Origin: an uncultured Caulobacterales bacterium
Lineage (GTDB): Bacteria; Pseudomonadota; Alphaproteobacteria; Caulobacterales; Maricaulaceae
DNA length: 64,000 nt
Assembly (NCBI GenBank): GCA_937928165.1
Contig: CALFVT010000004.1
Location: 124,001 to 188,000 of the forward strand
Direction: 5' to 3'
Part shown: positions 35,657 through 45,254 of the stretch, one piece after another
Layout of the letters: each line of letters begins with the position of its first letter
Position numbering within the stretch: position 1 is the first letter of the stretch
Translations under genes and position numbers: made by a program
Notes under the pieces: model-generated
Seen by the model: the letters and a program-made list of their open reading frames with translations, nothing else
Told to the model about the DNA's origin: nothing
Database searches by the model: none

Positions 35657-36369
35657 CTTACATCTAATAGCTTTGCTCCTGAGAAAATAATGACGGCTTT
35701 TGCCGCAATGTCGACCGTGTCAAAAATGGGAAGCTTGGTTGTTATATCTTGACCTAGAATTGAAAATTCGGAGCATCCAATTAATATGGCATCGACGCCG
35801 TAGCCTTCAAGCTCAGCGCTTAGGTTTGATAAAGCCTGCGCCATATCGGCACTTGGGCCACTGGCTTTTATGCGCCGAATAAGTGACAGCACATGATCTG
35901 CATCTTTCGGAAAAATAGCCTTAATTCCGGTTTTATCAAAGGCAGACTGAAATATCTTATGAGTGTCCGTGGCCGGTGATGATAACAAACCGATCTTGGC
36001 CCCTCGCCCAAATTTACCGGCTAATAACTGCGCGGAGAGATCAAGCATATGCAGCAGAGGCGTGTTGACTGCCTGCGTTATATAATCGGCGTAATGATGG
36101 GCCGTATTACACGGCAGAACCAAAGCCCGCGCCCCTTGCGCCGTTAAGCCGCGTGCCATGTCCGCCAAAACTGGCCCAGGATTTACGCCGCTATCATCCA
36201 CGAGGGCGGCAAGGCGCGACGGAACTTGTGGGTACATATCTACATAAAACGGTACATGGTCAATATCATCGGCTGCCTGAGTTAGAGCAATCACACGGTG
36301 CATGAAATAGGCGGTTGCCTCTGGCCCCATGCCGCCTAAAATTCCAATGCGTTTGAGATTTTTTGCCAT
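35653..36369 (-). CDS. Aspartate/glutamate racemase family protein
   Basis: A 238-residue protein with the family start IGILGGMGPEATAYFMHRVI. The two active-site cysteine motifs are LVLPCNTAHHYADYI and ILIGCSEFSIL, as in PLP-independent Asp/Glu racemases. It would interconvert L- and D-amino acids, probably aspartate. It lies two bases after a D-cysteine desulfhydrase-like gene on the same strand, so both probably serve D-amino acid metabolism. Substrate preference cannot be settled from sequence. Confidence 0.88.
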   Translation of the reverse strand: MAKNLKRIGILGGMGPEATAYFMHRVIALTQAADDIDHVPFYVDMYPQVPSRLAALVDDSGVNPGPVLADMARGLTAQGARALVLPCNTAHHYADYITQAVNTPLLHMLDLSAQLLAGKFGRGAKIGLLSSPATDTHKIFQSAFDKTGIKAIFPKDADHVLSLIRRIKASGPSADMAQALSNLSAELEGYGVDAILIGCSEFSILGQDITTKLPIFDTVDIAAKAVIIFSGAKLLDVS

Positions 36370-36371
36370 AT

Positions 36372-37403
36372 CTATGCTGCTGGTTGGCCCCAGCGGTCGT
36401 CCATATCAAAGGCCCAGTCATAGCCAAACAACCCCGTAGAGCCGCCCGTATGAAGGAAGACAATTTTTTCCCCTTTTTTGAAAAACCCTGTCCGCACCAG
36501 ATCGATTAATCCGGCTGCGCCCTTGGCCGAATAAACGGGGTCAAGCAATATGCCTTCAAGCTCTGCAAACATTTTTATCGCTTCCTGCCCGCCATCTGAC
36601 GGCACGCCGTAGCCCTCCCCGACATAATCTGTATTCGCGGTAACATCACTGCGCGCGACCACGCCGGGACAGCCGAGTTTCTCAGCTGTCTTCTCTGCAA
36701 GAGCAAAGATTTTGGCTTCTTGCTTATCTTTGGGCGCATTTGTTCCAATCCCTAAAAGCGGGATTTGCGCATTCATCGCCTTTAGGCCTACCATGAGTCC
36801 CGCCTGCGTCCCCGCGCTGCCTGTTGCGTGGATAATATGATCAATTTTAAGGTGACGCTCATTAAACTGCGCGAGCATTTCAAAGGCCGCATTGACATAA
36901 CCAAGCGCCCCAGTAGGATTAGAACCGCCGCCCGGCACCGTATAGACCTTACGGCCCGTTTTATCTCGATAGCTCTGGGCGACCTTTTCAAGCTCTATAT
37001 TCATATTAAGCTTTTCGCCTTTGATCTTCTGCGTAGTCGCGCCGTGAAGATGATCGAGCAATACATTGCCGTTATGATTATAATTCAGATTATTTGACCC
37101 CGTGCGGTCTTCAAGCAGGATATGGCAATCCATCCCGACTTTGGCTGCAAAAGCTGCCGTTTGACGCGCATGGTTTGATTGAGTGGCCCCTTGGGTCATA
37201 ACCATATCTGCGCCTTCAAGGATAGCTTCGCCCATTAAAAACTCTAATTTGCGGGTTTTATTTCCGCCTGTTGATAATCCCGTGCAATCATCACGTTTAA
37301 TCCATATCTCCGCCCCACCAAGTTCTTTGCTCAAACGGTCAAGGCGTTCTAGGGGCGTGGGTAAATGCGCCAGAAAGTGACGGGGGTAACGTGATAAAAG
37401 CAT
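36372..37403 (-). CDS. dcyD: D-cysteine desulfhydrase / ACC deaminase-like PLP enzyme
   Basis: ATG at 37401-37403 is chosen because GGAG lies six bases upstream and the family N-terminus ([24 protein letters not shown]) starts here. The longer frame to 37442 adds 13 unsupported residues. The product is 343 residues of fold-type II PLP enzyme. The PLP lysine is in [17 protein letters not shown], with [35 protein letters not shown] and [15 protein letters not shown]. It most resembles DcyD, which breaks D-cysteine to pyruvate, ammonia and sulfide. ACC deaminase is the main alternative. The following gene is an amino acid racemase. Confidence 0.88.
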   Translation of the reverse strand: MLLSRYPRHFLAHLPTPLERLDRLSKELGGAEIWIKRDDCTGLSTGGNKTRKLEFLMGEAILEGADMVMTQGATQSNHARQTAAFAAKVGMDCHILLEDRTGSNNLNYNHNGNVLLDHLHGATTQKIKGEKLNMNIELEKVAQSYRDKTGRKVYTVPGGGSNPTGALGYVNAAFEMLAQFNERHLKIDHIIHATGSAGTQAGLMVGLKAMNAQIPLLGIGTNAPKDKQEAKIFALAEKTAEKLGCPGVVARSDVTANTDYVGEGYGVPSDGGQEAIKMFAELEGILLDPVYSAKGAAGLIDLVRTGFFKKGEKIVFLHTGGSTGLFGYDWAFDMDDRWGQPAA

Positions 37404-37464
37404 AAGGTACTCCGGAAACTTATTTATATGGGTATTATACACCCTCGCCTAAGCTGTTTTATAA

Positions 37465-37479
37465 ATTATTTCAAATAAT
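37465..37479. promoter_or_regulatory. 7-1-7 palindrome upstream of the D-cysteine desulfhydrase unit
   Basis: ATTATTTCAAATAAT is a perfect palindrome about 60 bases upstream of the dcyD start and only 38 bases after the upstream GST stop. Its position suits an operator for the two-gene unit; the AT-rich content makes chance occurrence possible. Confidence 0.4.
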
Positions 37480-37516
37480 GCGCAGAAAAGAATTTGTGAG
37501 CAATTTAATAATAGTT

Positions 37517-38278
37517 TTAGTCGGGATAAGCGGTGATAAATTCATCTGGCACAAGTATTGGATTTTTCGGTAAAAACTCCGCAACGCTTTGCCGCCATGT
37601 TTTAAGCTGCGGCACAGCATCAGACGGCATTTTATCGCTCAGCCCCGCCATATAGGGGAACACTAATTGTGGGTATAGCGATAAGTCCGCAAGGCTTGGC
37701 CGCGCCATACCACCGAGAAACGGCCCGCCGCCTAAATGCCCTAACATGTCCATACCAATACGCATTTGCATGTCTCTAAGGCTCTCGCTGCGGTCAAGGG
37801 GCTCAACCATTTTGATGATAAACGGCGCAAAGCCTAAAATATCCGGCCAGCGGTGCCGTATATGTTCCGCAAGCGGCGTATGGGCGCTCACAATGGCCGC
37901 CAAACGCCAACCACGAAACTTGGCTTGCAAGTCCTTTGGCCCGTCAACAGCGGCGCGGAAATATGACGGAAAGAAAATTTCATTCATCCATTGGTCAATT
38001 TTTAACACCGTCTCTCGCGCTTTTGGGTCTTTCGGTAATAAGGGCCGCTCTGGAAACACCTCATCAAGCCATAAGGCAATGGGCGTAGAATCCAGCTTCC
38101 ACTCATCACCTATAGTGAGCACCGGAACTTGGCGCTTTCCCGTAATCGCCAAAACATTCGCCGGGTCAACGGGGTTGACTGGAATATGCTCAAAGGGAAG
38201 CTGTTTATAATAAAGGCAAGCCGCCACTTTGCGGACAAAAGGGCTTGTCGAATAGCCATATAGTTTAATATCGGGCAT
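37517..38278 (-). CDS. Glutathione S-transferase family protein
   Basis: A 253-residue protein with an N-terminal thioredoxin-like domain (KLYGYSTSPFVRKVAACLYYKQLPFEHIPVNP, then KRQVPVLTIGDEWKLDSTPIALWLDEVFPERPLLP). A longer than usual all-helical C-terminal domain follows, with FLGGMARPSLADLSLYPQLVFPY. The STSPFVRK context suggests a Ser- or Cys-type enzyme. The reaction is unknown; detoxification or stress roles are usual. It is monocistronic on the minus strand. Confidence 0.85.
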   Translation of the reverse strand: MPDIKLYGYSTSPFVRKVAACLYYKQLPFEHIPVNPVDPANVLAITGKRQVPVLTIGDEWKLDSTPIALWLDEVFPERPLLPKDPKARETVLKIDQWMNEIFFPSYFRAAVDGPKDLQAKFRGWRLAAIVSAHTPLAEHIRHRWPDILGFAPFIIKMVEPLDRSESLRDMQMRIGMDMLGHLGGGPFLGGMARPSLADLSLYPQLVFPYMAGLSDKMPSDAVPQLKTWRQSVAEFLPKNPILVPDEFITAYPD

Positions 38279-38425
38279 GGGCCGCCTAGAATATTATTTG
38301 AGCGATGAAATAAGACCAAAGTTTGATTATCATCATTACAAGACCATCTTAATTACATCAAATCATCTTGGGTCAAGACTTTGTGTTTCCCCCAAGATTA
38401 AACTTAACTAACCCTTAAATGAAAT

Positions 38426-38448
38426 AGGCCTGCCCGATAGGCAGGCCT
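38426..38448 (-). terminator. Terminator hairpin after the MscS gene
   Basis: AGGCCTGCC (38426-38434) and GGCAGGCCT (38440-38448) form a perfect 9-bp stem with loop CGATA. It lies 22 bases after the mscS stop on the minus strand and is followed there by the T-rich ATTTCATTTA. Confidence 0.75.
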
Positions 38449-38470
38449 TATGTTGTTTTACCTTCGCAGC

Positions 38471-39286
38471 TTAGTCTTTTAAAATTCTCATAGACGGATA
38501 AGGCGTTGTAAGTCCCGCTTTTCCAAGCGCTTTCATGATCTGCTCAGGGACGGAATAGCGGACATCAAAATAATTTGCACCGTCCGTGAAGGGCCGCACC
38601 ACAAGCTCTGCCGCACGTTCTGTGAGGGTTTCAACTTCTACAAATGGGGCCGGATCAGCTTTGATGTGCGGATGATTGCTTAATACGTCCATAATGACTT
38701 TGCGAGCCTGATCAATATCATCATCATAAGCTACATTGAATTTCATTTCCACACCACGGATAGGGTGATGGCTGTGGTTGATAATCTTCTCGCCCCAAAT
38801 TTTACCATTGGGAATAATGATTTTTTGATTATCAAAGGTCTGCATATCAGTTGTAAAAAGCGTAATATCTTCGACGTTACCAAATGTGCCCGCAGCATCA
38901 ACAAAGTCGCCGACTTTATAAGGACGGAAAAGCATTAACATGACACCCGCCGCCATATTTGACATGGCCCCTTGTAAGGCAAGGCCAATGGCAACTGTTG
39001 ACGCAGCTAATATACCCGCAAGAGATGCGGTATTAATTCCGAACTTTCCAAGGACAGCAATTAAGACTAATGCCATAATAACCCAGCGCAAAATACTTCC
39101 AAGAAAGTTGAAAAGTGTTTCGTCTAAATGCGGGCTTTTCTTAGCAAGATTGACAACAAAGCTTTTAGCTTTTTTCGCAATAAAAGACCCAATAATAAAT
39201 ATAAGAAGCGCGAATATAACATTCGTCCCCAAGGCGATTAATCCGTCCACACGTTCCGGATTTAAAAATGCTTGAATTTGTTCCAT
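38471..39286 (-). CDS. mscS: Small-conductance mechanosensitive channel (MscS family)
   Basis: A 271-residue channel with three N-terminal membrane segments. The pore-lining helix is AGILAASTVAIGLALQGAMSNMAAGVMLMLFRPYKVGDFV, with the Gly/Ala pattern typical of TM3, and a cytoplasmic beta domain follows (DITLFTTDMQTFDNQKIIIPNGKIWGEKIINHS). It protects the cell against hypo-osmotic shock as a heptamer in the inner membrane. GGAG precedes the start. It is the minimal E. coli MscS-size form with no extra domains. Confidence 0.95.
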   Translation of the reverse strand: MEQIQAFLNPERVDGLIALGTNVIFALLIFIIGSFIAKKAKSFVVNLAKKSPHLDETLFNFLGSILRWVIMALVLIAVLGKFGINTASLAGILAASTVAIGLALQGAMSNMAAGVMLMLFRPYKVGDFVDAAGTFGNVEDITLFTTDMQTFDNQKIIIPNGKIWGEKIINHSHHPIRGVEMKFNVAYDDDIDQARKVIMDVLSNHPHIKADPAPFVEVETLTERAAELVVRPFTDGANYFDVRYSVPEQIMKALGKAGLTTPYPSMRILKD

Positions 39287-39299
39287 GATAGGCTCCCAA

Positions 39300-40193
39300 C
39301 CCAGTTAATAAAGAATGAACGCTACGTTCACAAAGATGAACGAGGTTTGAATACATATGCATGGGAAGATGCTTGGGTTACTCTTAAGCTCGCAGAAAAG
39401 CACAGAGCTCTGATTTATTCACATGTGACTCCCGCTAGAGTTTACTCCTATGAAGGCCGAGGCTGGAATGCTCGGAGTTATTTTATTCCGCTCCACTCAC
39501 TTCCGTGCAGTCCTGCGCAGGCGGGAATCTTATCCATTCCTCCACCCCCTTACCCGACCCCGCTTATCTCGGCGAAAGCCGGGGTCTCTAACTTAGGCGT
39601 ATGAGATTCCCGCAGCCGCAGGACAGCACGGGCATAAATACAGTTTAACGGGTTTAATTGCCCCAGCACAAAATGCCCCGCGCTTTTGGGCGCAAGCTGG
39701 ACCGTCTATGAGATGGCGTGCCTTGATGGCTTCCAAATATCTATTAATTTACAAGACACACGCCGCGCAGCACTTTGCCCGCAGCTTAAGCGCTCAGCGC
39801 TTAACATCTCATAGCGATTGGCTTTTTCAAAGGCCCCAGACAGTTATTCGGTCTAAACCATCACAGCGTGAACCTACCTCGCCAAATAAATAGCGAGGAA
39901 CAGGGCGTCCGGCGGGACATAGAGAGCGTCACCCCCTAGGCTATCCGCGCCAACCGTCCCCACTCAAACAAACTAACGCGCGATTGTCCGTCCGCGAATA
40001 AGGAACAAGTTTAAGATAAGGGGAAAACGCGGGGCGTGGATTTATCTGGGTGTTTTATTTTTCGGCCCTCACCACAGGTCATGATTGGATTTATCCCTCT
40101 CTCCCCACAGTTATAGTGTCATTCCAGCGCTGACAATCAGAACTCGCAAAGGTTAACCTAAATATTTATTTAAGTCTTTTTCAAGTCAGTAAA
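39300..40193. other. Gene-free interval of about 0.9 kb with several inverted repeats
   Basis: Between mscS and the groESL terminator no open frame shows a ribosome site, a recognisable domain or coding-like composition. Short translations here contain repeat-derived strings such as SPAQAG. The interval carries the REP-like element at 39503-39631, a perfect 9-1-9 palindrome TTAAGCGCTCAGCGCTTAA at 39786-39804, the distant arms CTATGAGATG (39706-39715) / CATCTCATAG (39805-39814), and CCTCGC/GCGAGG around 39872-39893. It may contain an unrecognised non-coding RNA or decayed sequence. No tmRNA, 6S or RNase P RNA signature was found by eye. Confidence 0.6.
39503..39631. repeat. Nested REP-like inverted repeat
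   Basis: The left arm (39503-39529: CCGTGC, GTCCTGCG, GCGGGAATCT) recurs as its reverse complement at 39605-39631 with few mismatches. Between the arms is an inner hairpin, GACCCCG (39556-39562) / CGGGGTC (39580-39586), around a core with GGCGAAAGCC. Both units resemble the extragenic palindromes scattered in many alphaproteobacterial genomes. Confidence 0.7.
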
Positions 40194-40223
40194 AAACCGC
40201 CCTGCGTTTCCACGGGGCGGTTT
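40194..40223 (-). terminator. Terminator hairpin downstream of groESL
   Basis: AAACCGCCC (40194-40202) pairs with GGGCGGTTT (40215-40223). On the minus strand a six-T run follows, and on the plus strand a T-rich stretch also follows, so it could work in both directions. It lies about 150 bases after the groL stop. Confidence 0.8.
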
Positions 40224-40340
40224 GTTTTTTGGTTTTAAATGGCTTTTTTCGTCATTTCCCCGAAACATTATCAGGGCAAGTCAACGTTTGGGAGTAGCCG
40301 CTGCGACAAGACTAAAGCCCTGCCTAAGCGGTAAATCGGC

Positions 40341-40363
40341 GATTTGATCCACTGGATCAAATC
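40341..40363. repeat. Perfect 11-1-11 palindrome just downstream of groL
   Basis: GATTTGATCCA (40341-40351), a central C, and TGGATCAAATC (40353-40363) form a perfect palindrome seven bases after the groL stop codon. No T tract follows on the minus strand. It may be a 3' mRNA-stabilising or processing hairpin, or a DNA-binding site. Confidence 0.75.
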
Positions 40364-40370
40364 TTGCGAC

Positions 40371-42020
<1,650 letters not shown>

Positions 42021-42059
42021 CTATAATTTTATCAGGATGTAAGTTGAGTAGGGATCGGG

Positions 42060-42347
42060 CTAACCGAGGACGCCCATAATATCGGATTCTTTCATGATTA
42101 GCAGGTCTTTGCCGTCAATCGTGACTTCTGTGCCGCCCCATTTACCGAATAGGACGCGGTCGCCTTTTTTCACGTCAAGCGGGTTAAGCTTGCCGTGCTC
42201 ATCGCGTGTGCCGGAACCGACAGCAACGACTTTACCCTCAGAGGGCTTTTCTTTGGCTGTGTCAGGAATGATAATCCCGCCGGCCGTTTTTGATTCTTCT
42301 TTGACACGCTCAACGAGGACGCGGTCATGTAGAGGACGAAACTTCAT
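42060..42347 (-). CDS. groS: 10-kDa co-chaperonin GroES
   Basis: The ATG at 42345-42347 ([15 protein letters not shown]) matches the family N-terminus and has an AGAGAAG ribosome site. The longer frame adds five residues (MKRRL) not seen in relatives. The product is 95 residues, with the mobile loop [22 protein letters not shown] and the roof loop region. GroES caps the GroEL chamber. It is the first gene of groESL. Confidence 0.98.
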   Translation of the reverse strand: MKFRPLHDRVLVERVKEESKTAGGIIIPDTAKEKPSEGKVVAVGSGTRDEHGKLNPLDVKKGDRVLFGKWGGTEVTIDGKDLLIMKESDIMGVLG

Positions 42348-42377
42348 AAGTCTTCTCTTCATTAGTGTTGATAGGTT

Positions 42378-42404
42378 TTAGCACTCCCACCCTGAGAGTG
42401 CCAA
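42378..42404. promoter_or_regulatory. CIRCE element (HrcA operator) of groESL
   Basis: TTAGCACTC (42378-42386), nine bases, and GAGTGCCAA (42396-42404) match the CIRCE consensus TTAGCACTC-N9-GAGTGCTAA with one mismatch. It lies about 31 bases upstream of groS and overlaps the expected transcription start. Confidence 0.95.
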
Positions 42405-42412
42405 TGTGGGTC

Positions 42413-42440
42413 AAATAGGGATGCCCCTGCCCCGCGTCAA
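42413..42440 (-). promoter_or_regulatory. Heat-shock-like promoter of groESL
   Basis: On the minus strand TTGACG (42435-42440) is followed, 17 bases after its TTGA, by CCTATTT (42413-42419). This resembles alphaproteobacterial sigma-32 promoters while also fitting sigma-70 at -35. The CIRCE element starts about nine bases downstream, as expected for combined HrcA and RpoH control. Confidence 0.65.
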
Positions 42441-42659
42441 CAGCTAGTCATGATTTTTTTTAGATTCCAATGAGAATGAGCTGCACCGCTGAATATAACG
42501 GCTGAAGAATGATATAACGACGGCCAAAAAAAAGCTGATTTTGTAGCGAAACCCCGTGATAAAGCCGCGTAAATTAAGCCCCCTGCATTTTTTTTCAAAA
42601 ATATAAAAAAAATAGGTGCAAAATGAAAATTGTCCGCCTATATGGCTGCCATAGAACGT

Positions 42660-42744
42660 GCGGGTGTGGCGGAATTGGTAGACGCGCCAGATTTAGGTTC
42701 TGGTATCGAGAGATGTGAAGGTTCAAGTCCTTTCACCCGCACCA
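42660..42744 (+). tRNA. tRNA-Leu (anticodon UAG)
   Basis: An 85-base class II tRNA with acceptor GCGGGTG paired to CACCCGC, discriminator A and an encoded CCA. The anticodon stem is CCAGA/TCTGG with loop TTTAGGT, giving TAG at 42694-42696. A long variable arm and a TTCAAGT T loop complete it. The discriminator A and D arm agree with leucine. Confidence 0.97.
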
Positions 42745-42820
42745 ATTTTGAAAAATCATAACACTTATTACAATCTACATACGGGTTAATTTTTCAAGTG
42801 TATTGTGATATATTCTTGAA

Positions 42821-43672
42821 ATGCAAAAATCACTCCTAACAATGAGTTTAGCCGAGCGAAAAATGATTCTGATTGCAGAATTATTTATCATGCCGGCCGA
42901 TGGTGATTATATAACTGCTCGTTGGGCTTATGAAAACGCATTGTTTCGTAACTTTTACTGGATGGCAGCACAAGCAGTTGAAAAGTATCTCAAAGCCATG
43001 CTGCTGAGTATTGGCGAGACTACAAAGCCTTATAAACATGATATAGGTTGTGCTTATGACGTTCTAAAGGAAAGAGACAATCGTAAGGTTTTACGTACAA
43101 GTATAAATTTACCCGACACCACAGCAATGGGACGTAAACATTTTGATAAAAAACCCATTCGTGAATTTATAGACTATATTAGCAGATTAGGGTCCCCCAA
43201 TAGCCGTTATGGTTTGAGTGACATAAATATTGGGGGCCCAGCCATTCATGCGCTTGATCAATTATGCTTCGATTGCCGTCACTACATTAATACTTATAAC
43301 AGTCATAATGTAAGCCTATCTAAATTATTTGATGTAACAGTACTTCCGCCTATGATACCGCACAAAAAAGAAGTCTGGATGTTAGGCACTAGCTTACAGT
43401 TAGAAAGATTGTTTCTTGAAAGATACCGTGTTGGTGAGACTATAGGTTTACGTAAAGCCTTTTCAAATATGAACTTTTCGTTTTTTAATGAAAGAGATGA
43501 AGGTGAAAGAACATTTGGGGGGATGTCTTTAAAAGGTGCACCGCTTGAAAATCATCTTGTAAGATTCCGATCAATAGACAAATCGTCATCTAATCAAGAA
43601 ATTATAAGTCAATTAAAACAATGGTGCTTAGAGAATATCTCCTTATCAAAGGATTTGAAGAAGAAATTATAG
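42821..43672 (+). CDS. HEPN-domain-like protein of unknown function (orphan)
   Basis: A 283-residue protein. Residues 40-90 (ENALFRNFYWMAAQAVEKYLKAMLL, then HDIGCAYDVL) resemble the HEPN fold pattern of a helix with AQAVEKYLKA-LL followed by a short loop and KHDI. No clear Rx4-6H catalytic motif is visible in that segment, so RNase activity is uncertain. The C-terminal half is unrecognised. Composition is AT-rich, unlike the flanking tRNA-Leu and smpB, which suggests transfer. No Shine-Dalgarno sequence is evident. An inverted repeat TTTCAAG (42792-42798) / CTTGAAA (42815-42821) overlaps the ATG. A downstream ATG at 42842 is an alternative start. No MNT partner or other toxin-antitoxin gene is adjacent. 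Confidence 0.55.
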   Translation: MQKSLLTMSLAERKMILIAELFIMPADGDYITARWAYENALFRNFYWMAAQAVEKYLKAMLLSIGETTKPYKHDIGCAYDVLKERDNRKVLRTSINLPDTTAMGRKHFDKKPIREFIDYISRLGSPNSRYGLSDINIGGPAIHALDQLCFDCRHYINTYNSHNVSLSKLFDVTVLPPMIPHKKEVWMLGTSLQLERLFLERYRVGETIGLRKAFSNMNFSFFNERDEGERTFGGMSLKGAPLENHLVRFRSIDKSSSNQEIISQLKQWCLENISLSKDLKKKL

Positions 43673-43695
43673 TTCTTATATACGGAATTATACGA

Positions 43696-44175
43696 TCACC
43701 CCCGCTCGCGCATGATGCGGGCTTTTTGTTTGTCCCAGTCGCGTTTTTTGGTGGTTTCGCGTTTGTCGACGGCTTTTTTGCCGGTGCCAACACCAATAAG
43801 GAGCTTAAGGCGGCCTTCATTGTTGAAATACATTTTAAGCGGAATGAGCGTGCGGCCCTTACGTTGGGTTTCTCCCATGAGCTTATTAATCTCGCGGCGT
43901 TTTAGCAGTAGTTTTCTATGGCGTTTGGGGTCATGATTAAACTGGCTGGCGGGCTCATAGATCGGGATGTTTGCATTAATCAGGAACATTTCATCGCCTT
44001 CAATCGAAGCATAGCTTTCGGCGATATTGGCTTGCCCAAGACGCAGGGCTTTGACCTCTGTGCCGACAAGCATCACTCCTGCTTCGAAGGTTTCCTCGAT
44101 AGCATAGTCAAAGCGGGCGCGGCGATTTTCCGCGACAAGCTTATTATTATCCGTGCCTGTTTTTTTCTTCGCCAT
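43696..44175 (-). CDS. smpB: SsrA-binding protein SmpB
   Basis: A 159-residue tmRNA partner with [57 protein letters not shown] and the positively charged C-terminal tail ending in [17 protein letters not shown]. SmpB brings tmRNA to stalled ribosomes for trans-translation. It is downstream of dapA on the same strand with a 10-base gap, an arrangement common in alphaproteobacteria. The ssrA gene itself was not found in the window. Confidence 0.97.
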   Translation of the reverse strand: MAKKKTGTDNNKLVAENRRARFDYAIEETFEAGVMLVGTEVKALRLGQANIAESYASIEGDEMFLINANIPIYEPASQFNHDPKRHRKLLLKRREINKLMGETQRKGRTLIPLKMYFNNEGRLKLLIGVGTGKKAVDKRETTKKRDWDKQKARIMRERG

Positions 44176-44185
44176 ATTTTACGGT

Positions 44186-45061
44186 TTATACACTCACGCC
44201 GGCCCGCGTCATGGCGGCTTTGACGGCAGTTTTGGTCGCGTCGAAACATGGGGTGATCGGCAAGCGCACATCTGCGCTCATTTTCCCCATGAGTGACAAG
44301 GCATATTTCGCAGGCGCCGGACTGGGGTCAAGGAATAAATCCTTATGGAGGCGGTCAAGAACTGTATTAAGTGTCCGTGCTTTTAGGAAGTCCCCCGCTA
44401 TCATTGCATTGTGGAAATCCGCATAAAGCCGCGGGGCAATATTAGAGCCCACAGAAATTGCACCGCGTCCACCATGTACCCCATGGCCGAGTGTCGTCGC
44501 GTCATCGCCCGAAAGCTGAATGAACTCATCCCCGCAAAGATCATTAATCTCAACCACACGTGAGATATCCCCCGTGGCATCTTTGCAGGCCATCACAGTC
44601 GGCAGTTTTGCCAAACGTCCCATGGTTTGATTGGTAATATCAACAACGCTGCGGCCCGGAATATTATAGACCACAATCGGAATATCAACGGCGTCGGCTA
44701 TGGCTTTGAAATGCTGGTAAATGCCCTCTTGATTAGGCTTATTATAATAAGGCGTCACAACAAGGGCCGCATCCGCGCCGAGGTCTTTGGCATGGCGCGC
44801 ATAGGATATGGACACAATGGTTTCGTTCGATCCCGCCCCGGCTACTACGGGTACGCGCCCATTGGCCGCCTCTACGCAAAGCGAAATTACGCGGCGATGT
44901 TCTTCATCGGTGAGTGTGGCTGATTCGCCCGTTGTCCCGCAGGGCACTAATCCATGAGTTCCATTGGCGATTTGCCATTCAACAAAATCTTGAAAGGCTT
45001 TTTCATCAATAGTTCCGTCCTTAAACGGAGTCACAAGGGCGGTAAGAGAGCCTTTTAGCAT
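44186..45061 (-). CDS. dapA: 4-hydroxy-tetrahydrodipicolinate synthase
   Basis: A 291-residue TIM-barrel aldolase. The substrate-binding GTTGESATL motif is at about residue 44, TPYYNKPNQEG contains the active-site Tyr, VYNIPGRSVVDI follows, and the Schiff-base Lys is in VMACKDATGD at about residue 161. It condenses pyruvate with aspartate semialdehyde on the way to diaminopimelate and lysine. It probably forms a unit with smpB. Confidence 0.97.
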   Translation of the reverse strand: MLKGSLTALVTPFKDGTIDEKAFQDFVEWQIANGTHGLVPCGTTGESATLTDEEHRRVISLCVEAANGRVPVVAGAGSNETIVSISYARHAKDLGADAALVVTPYYNKPNQEGIYQHFKAIADAVDIPIVVYNIPGRSVVDITNQTMGRLAKLPTVMACKDATGDISRVVEINDLCGDEFIQLSGDDATTLGHGVHGGRGAISVGSNIAPRLYADFHNAMIAGDFLKARTLNTVLDRLHKDLFLDPSPAPAKYALSLMGKMSADVRLPITPCFDATKTAVKAAMTRAGVSV

Positions 45062-45254
45062 GATATTATCCTATGGGCCGCGAGGGTATGAGTAATCTCA
45101 CGGGAGTTTGATGTCTACAGGCTCGCCTCTTAGCGGTTGACCCTTGCCCTATGCAAGTGGGGCTTTATTCTAATTTTCATTAAACTGCTAAATTGTGGCA
45201 TTTTTTCGATTTGTTAACTATAAAGTCACCGAATAATAAGCATAAGATTTGCGT

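Noticed and set aside
39272-39604. 110-codon open frame after mscS
   Set aside because: It begins antisense to the mscS start and its C-terminal SPAQAG-like translation comes from the REP-like repeat; no family was recognised.
39300-40193. Hidden tmRNA, 6S RNA or RNase P RNA
   Set aside because: The interval was inspected for the conserved cores of these RNAs and none was found; only unassigned inverted repeats are present.
42660-43695. Integrated mobile element at tRNA-Leu
   Set aside because: There is no integrase and no repeated 3' tRNA fragment before smpB; only a single AT-rich gene is present.
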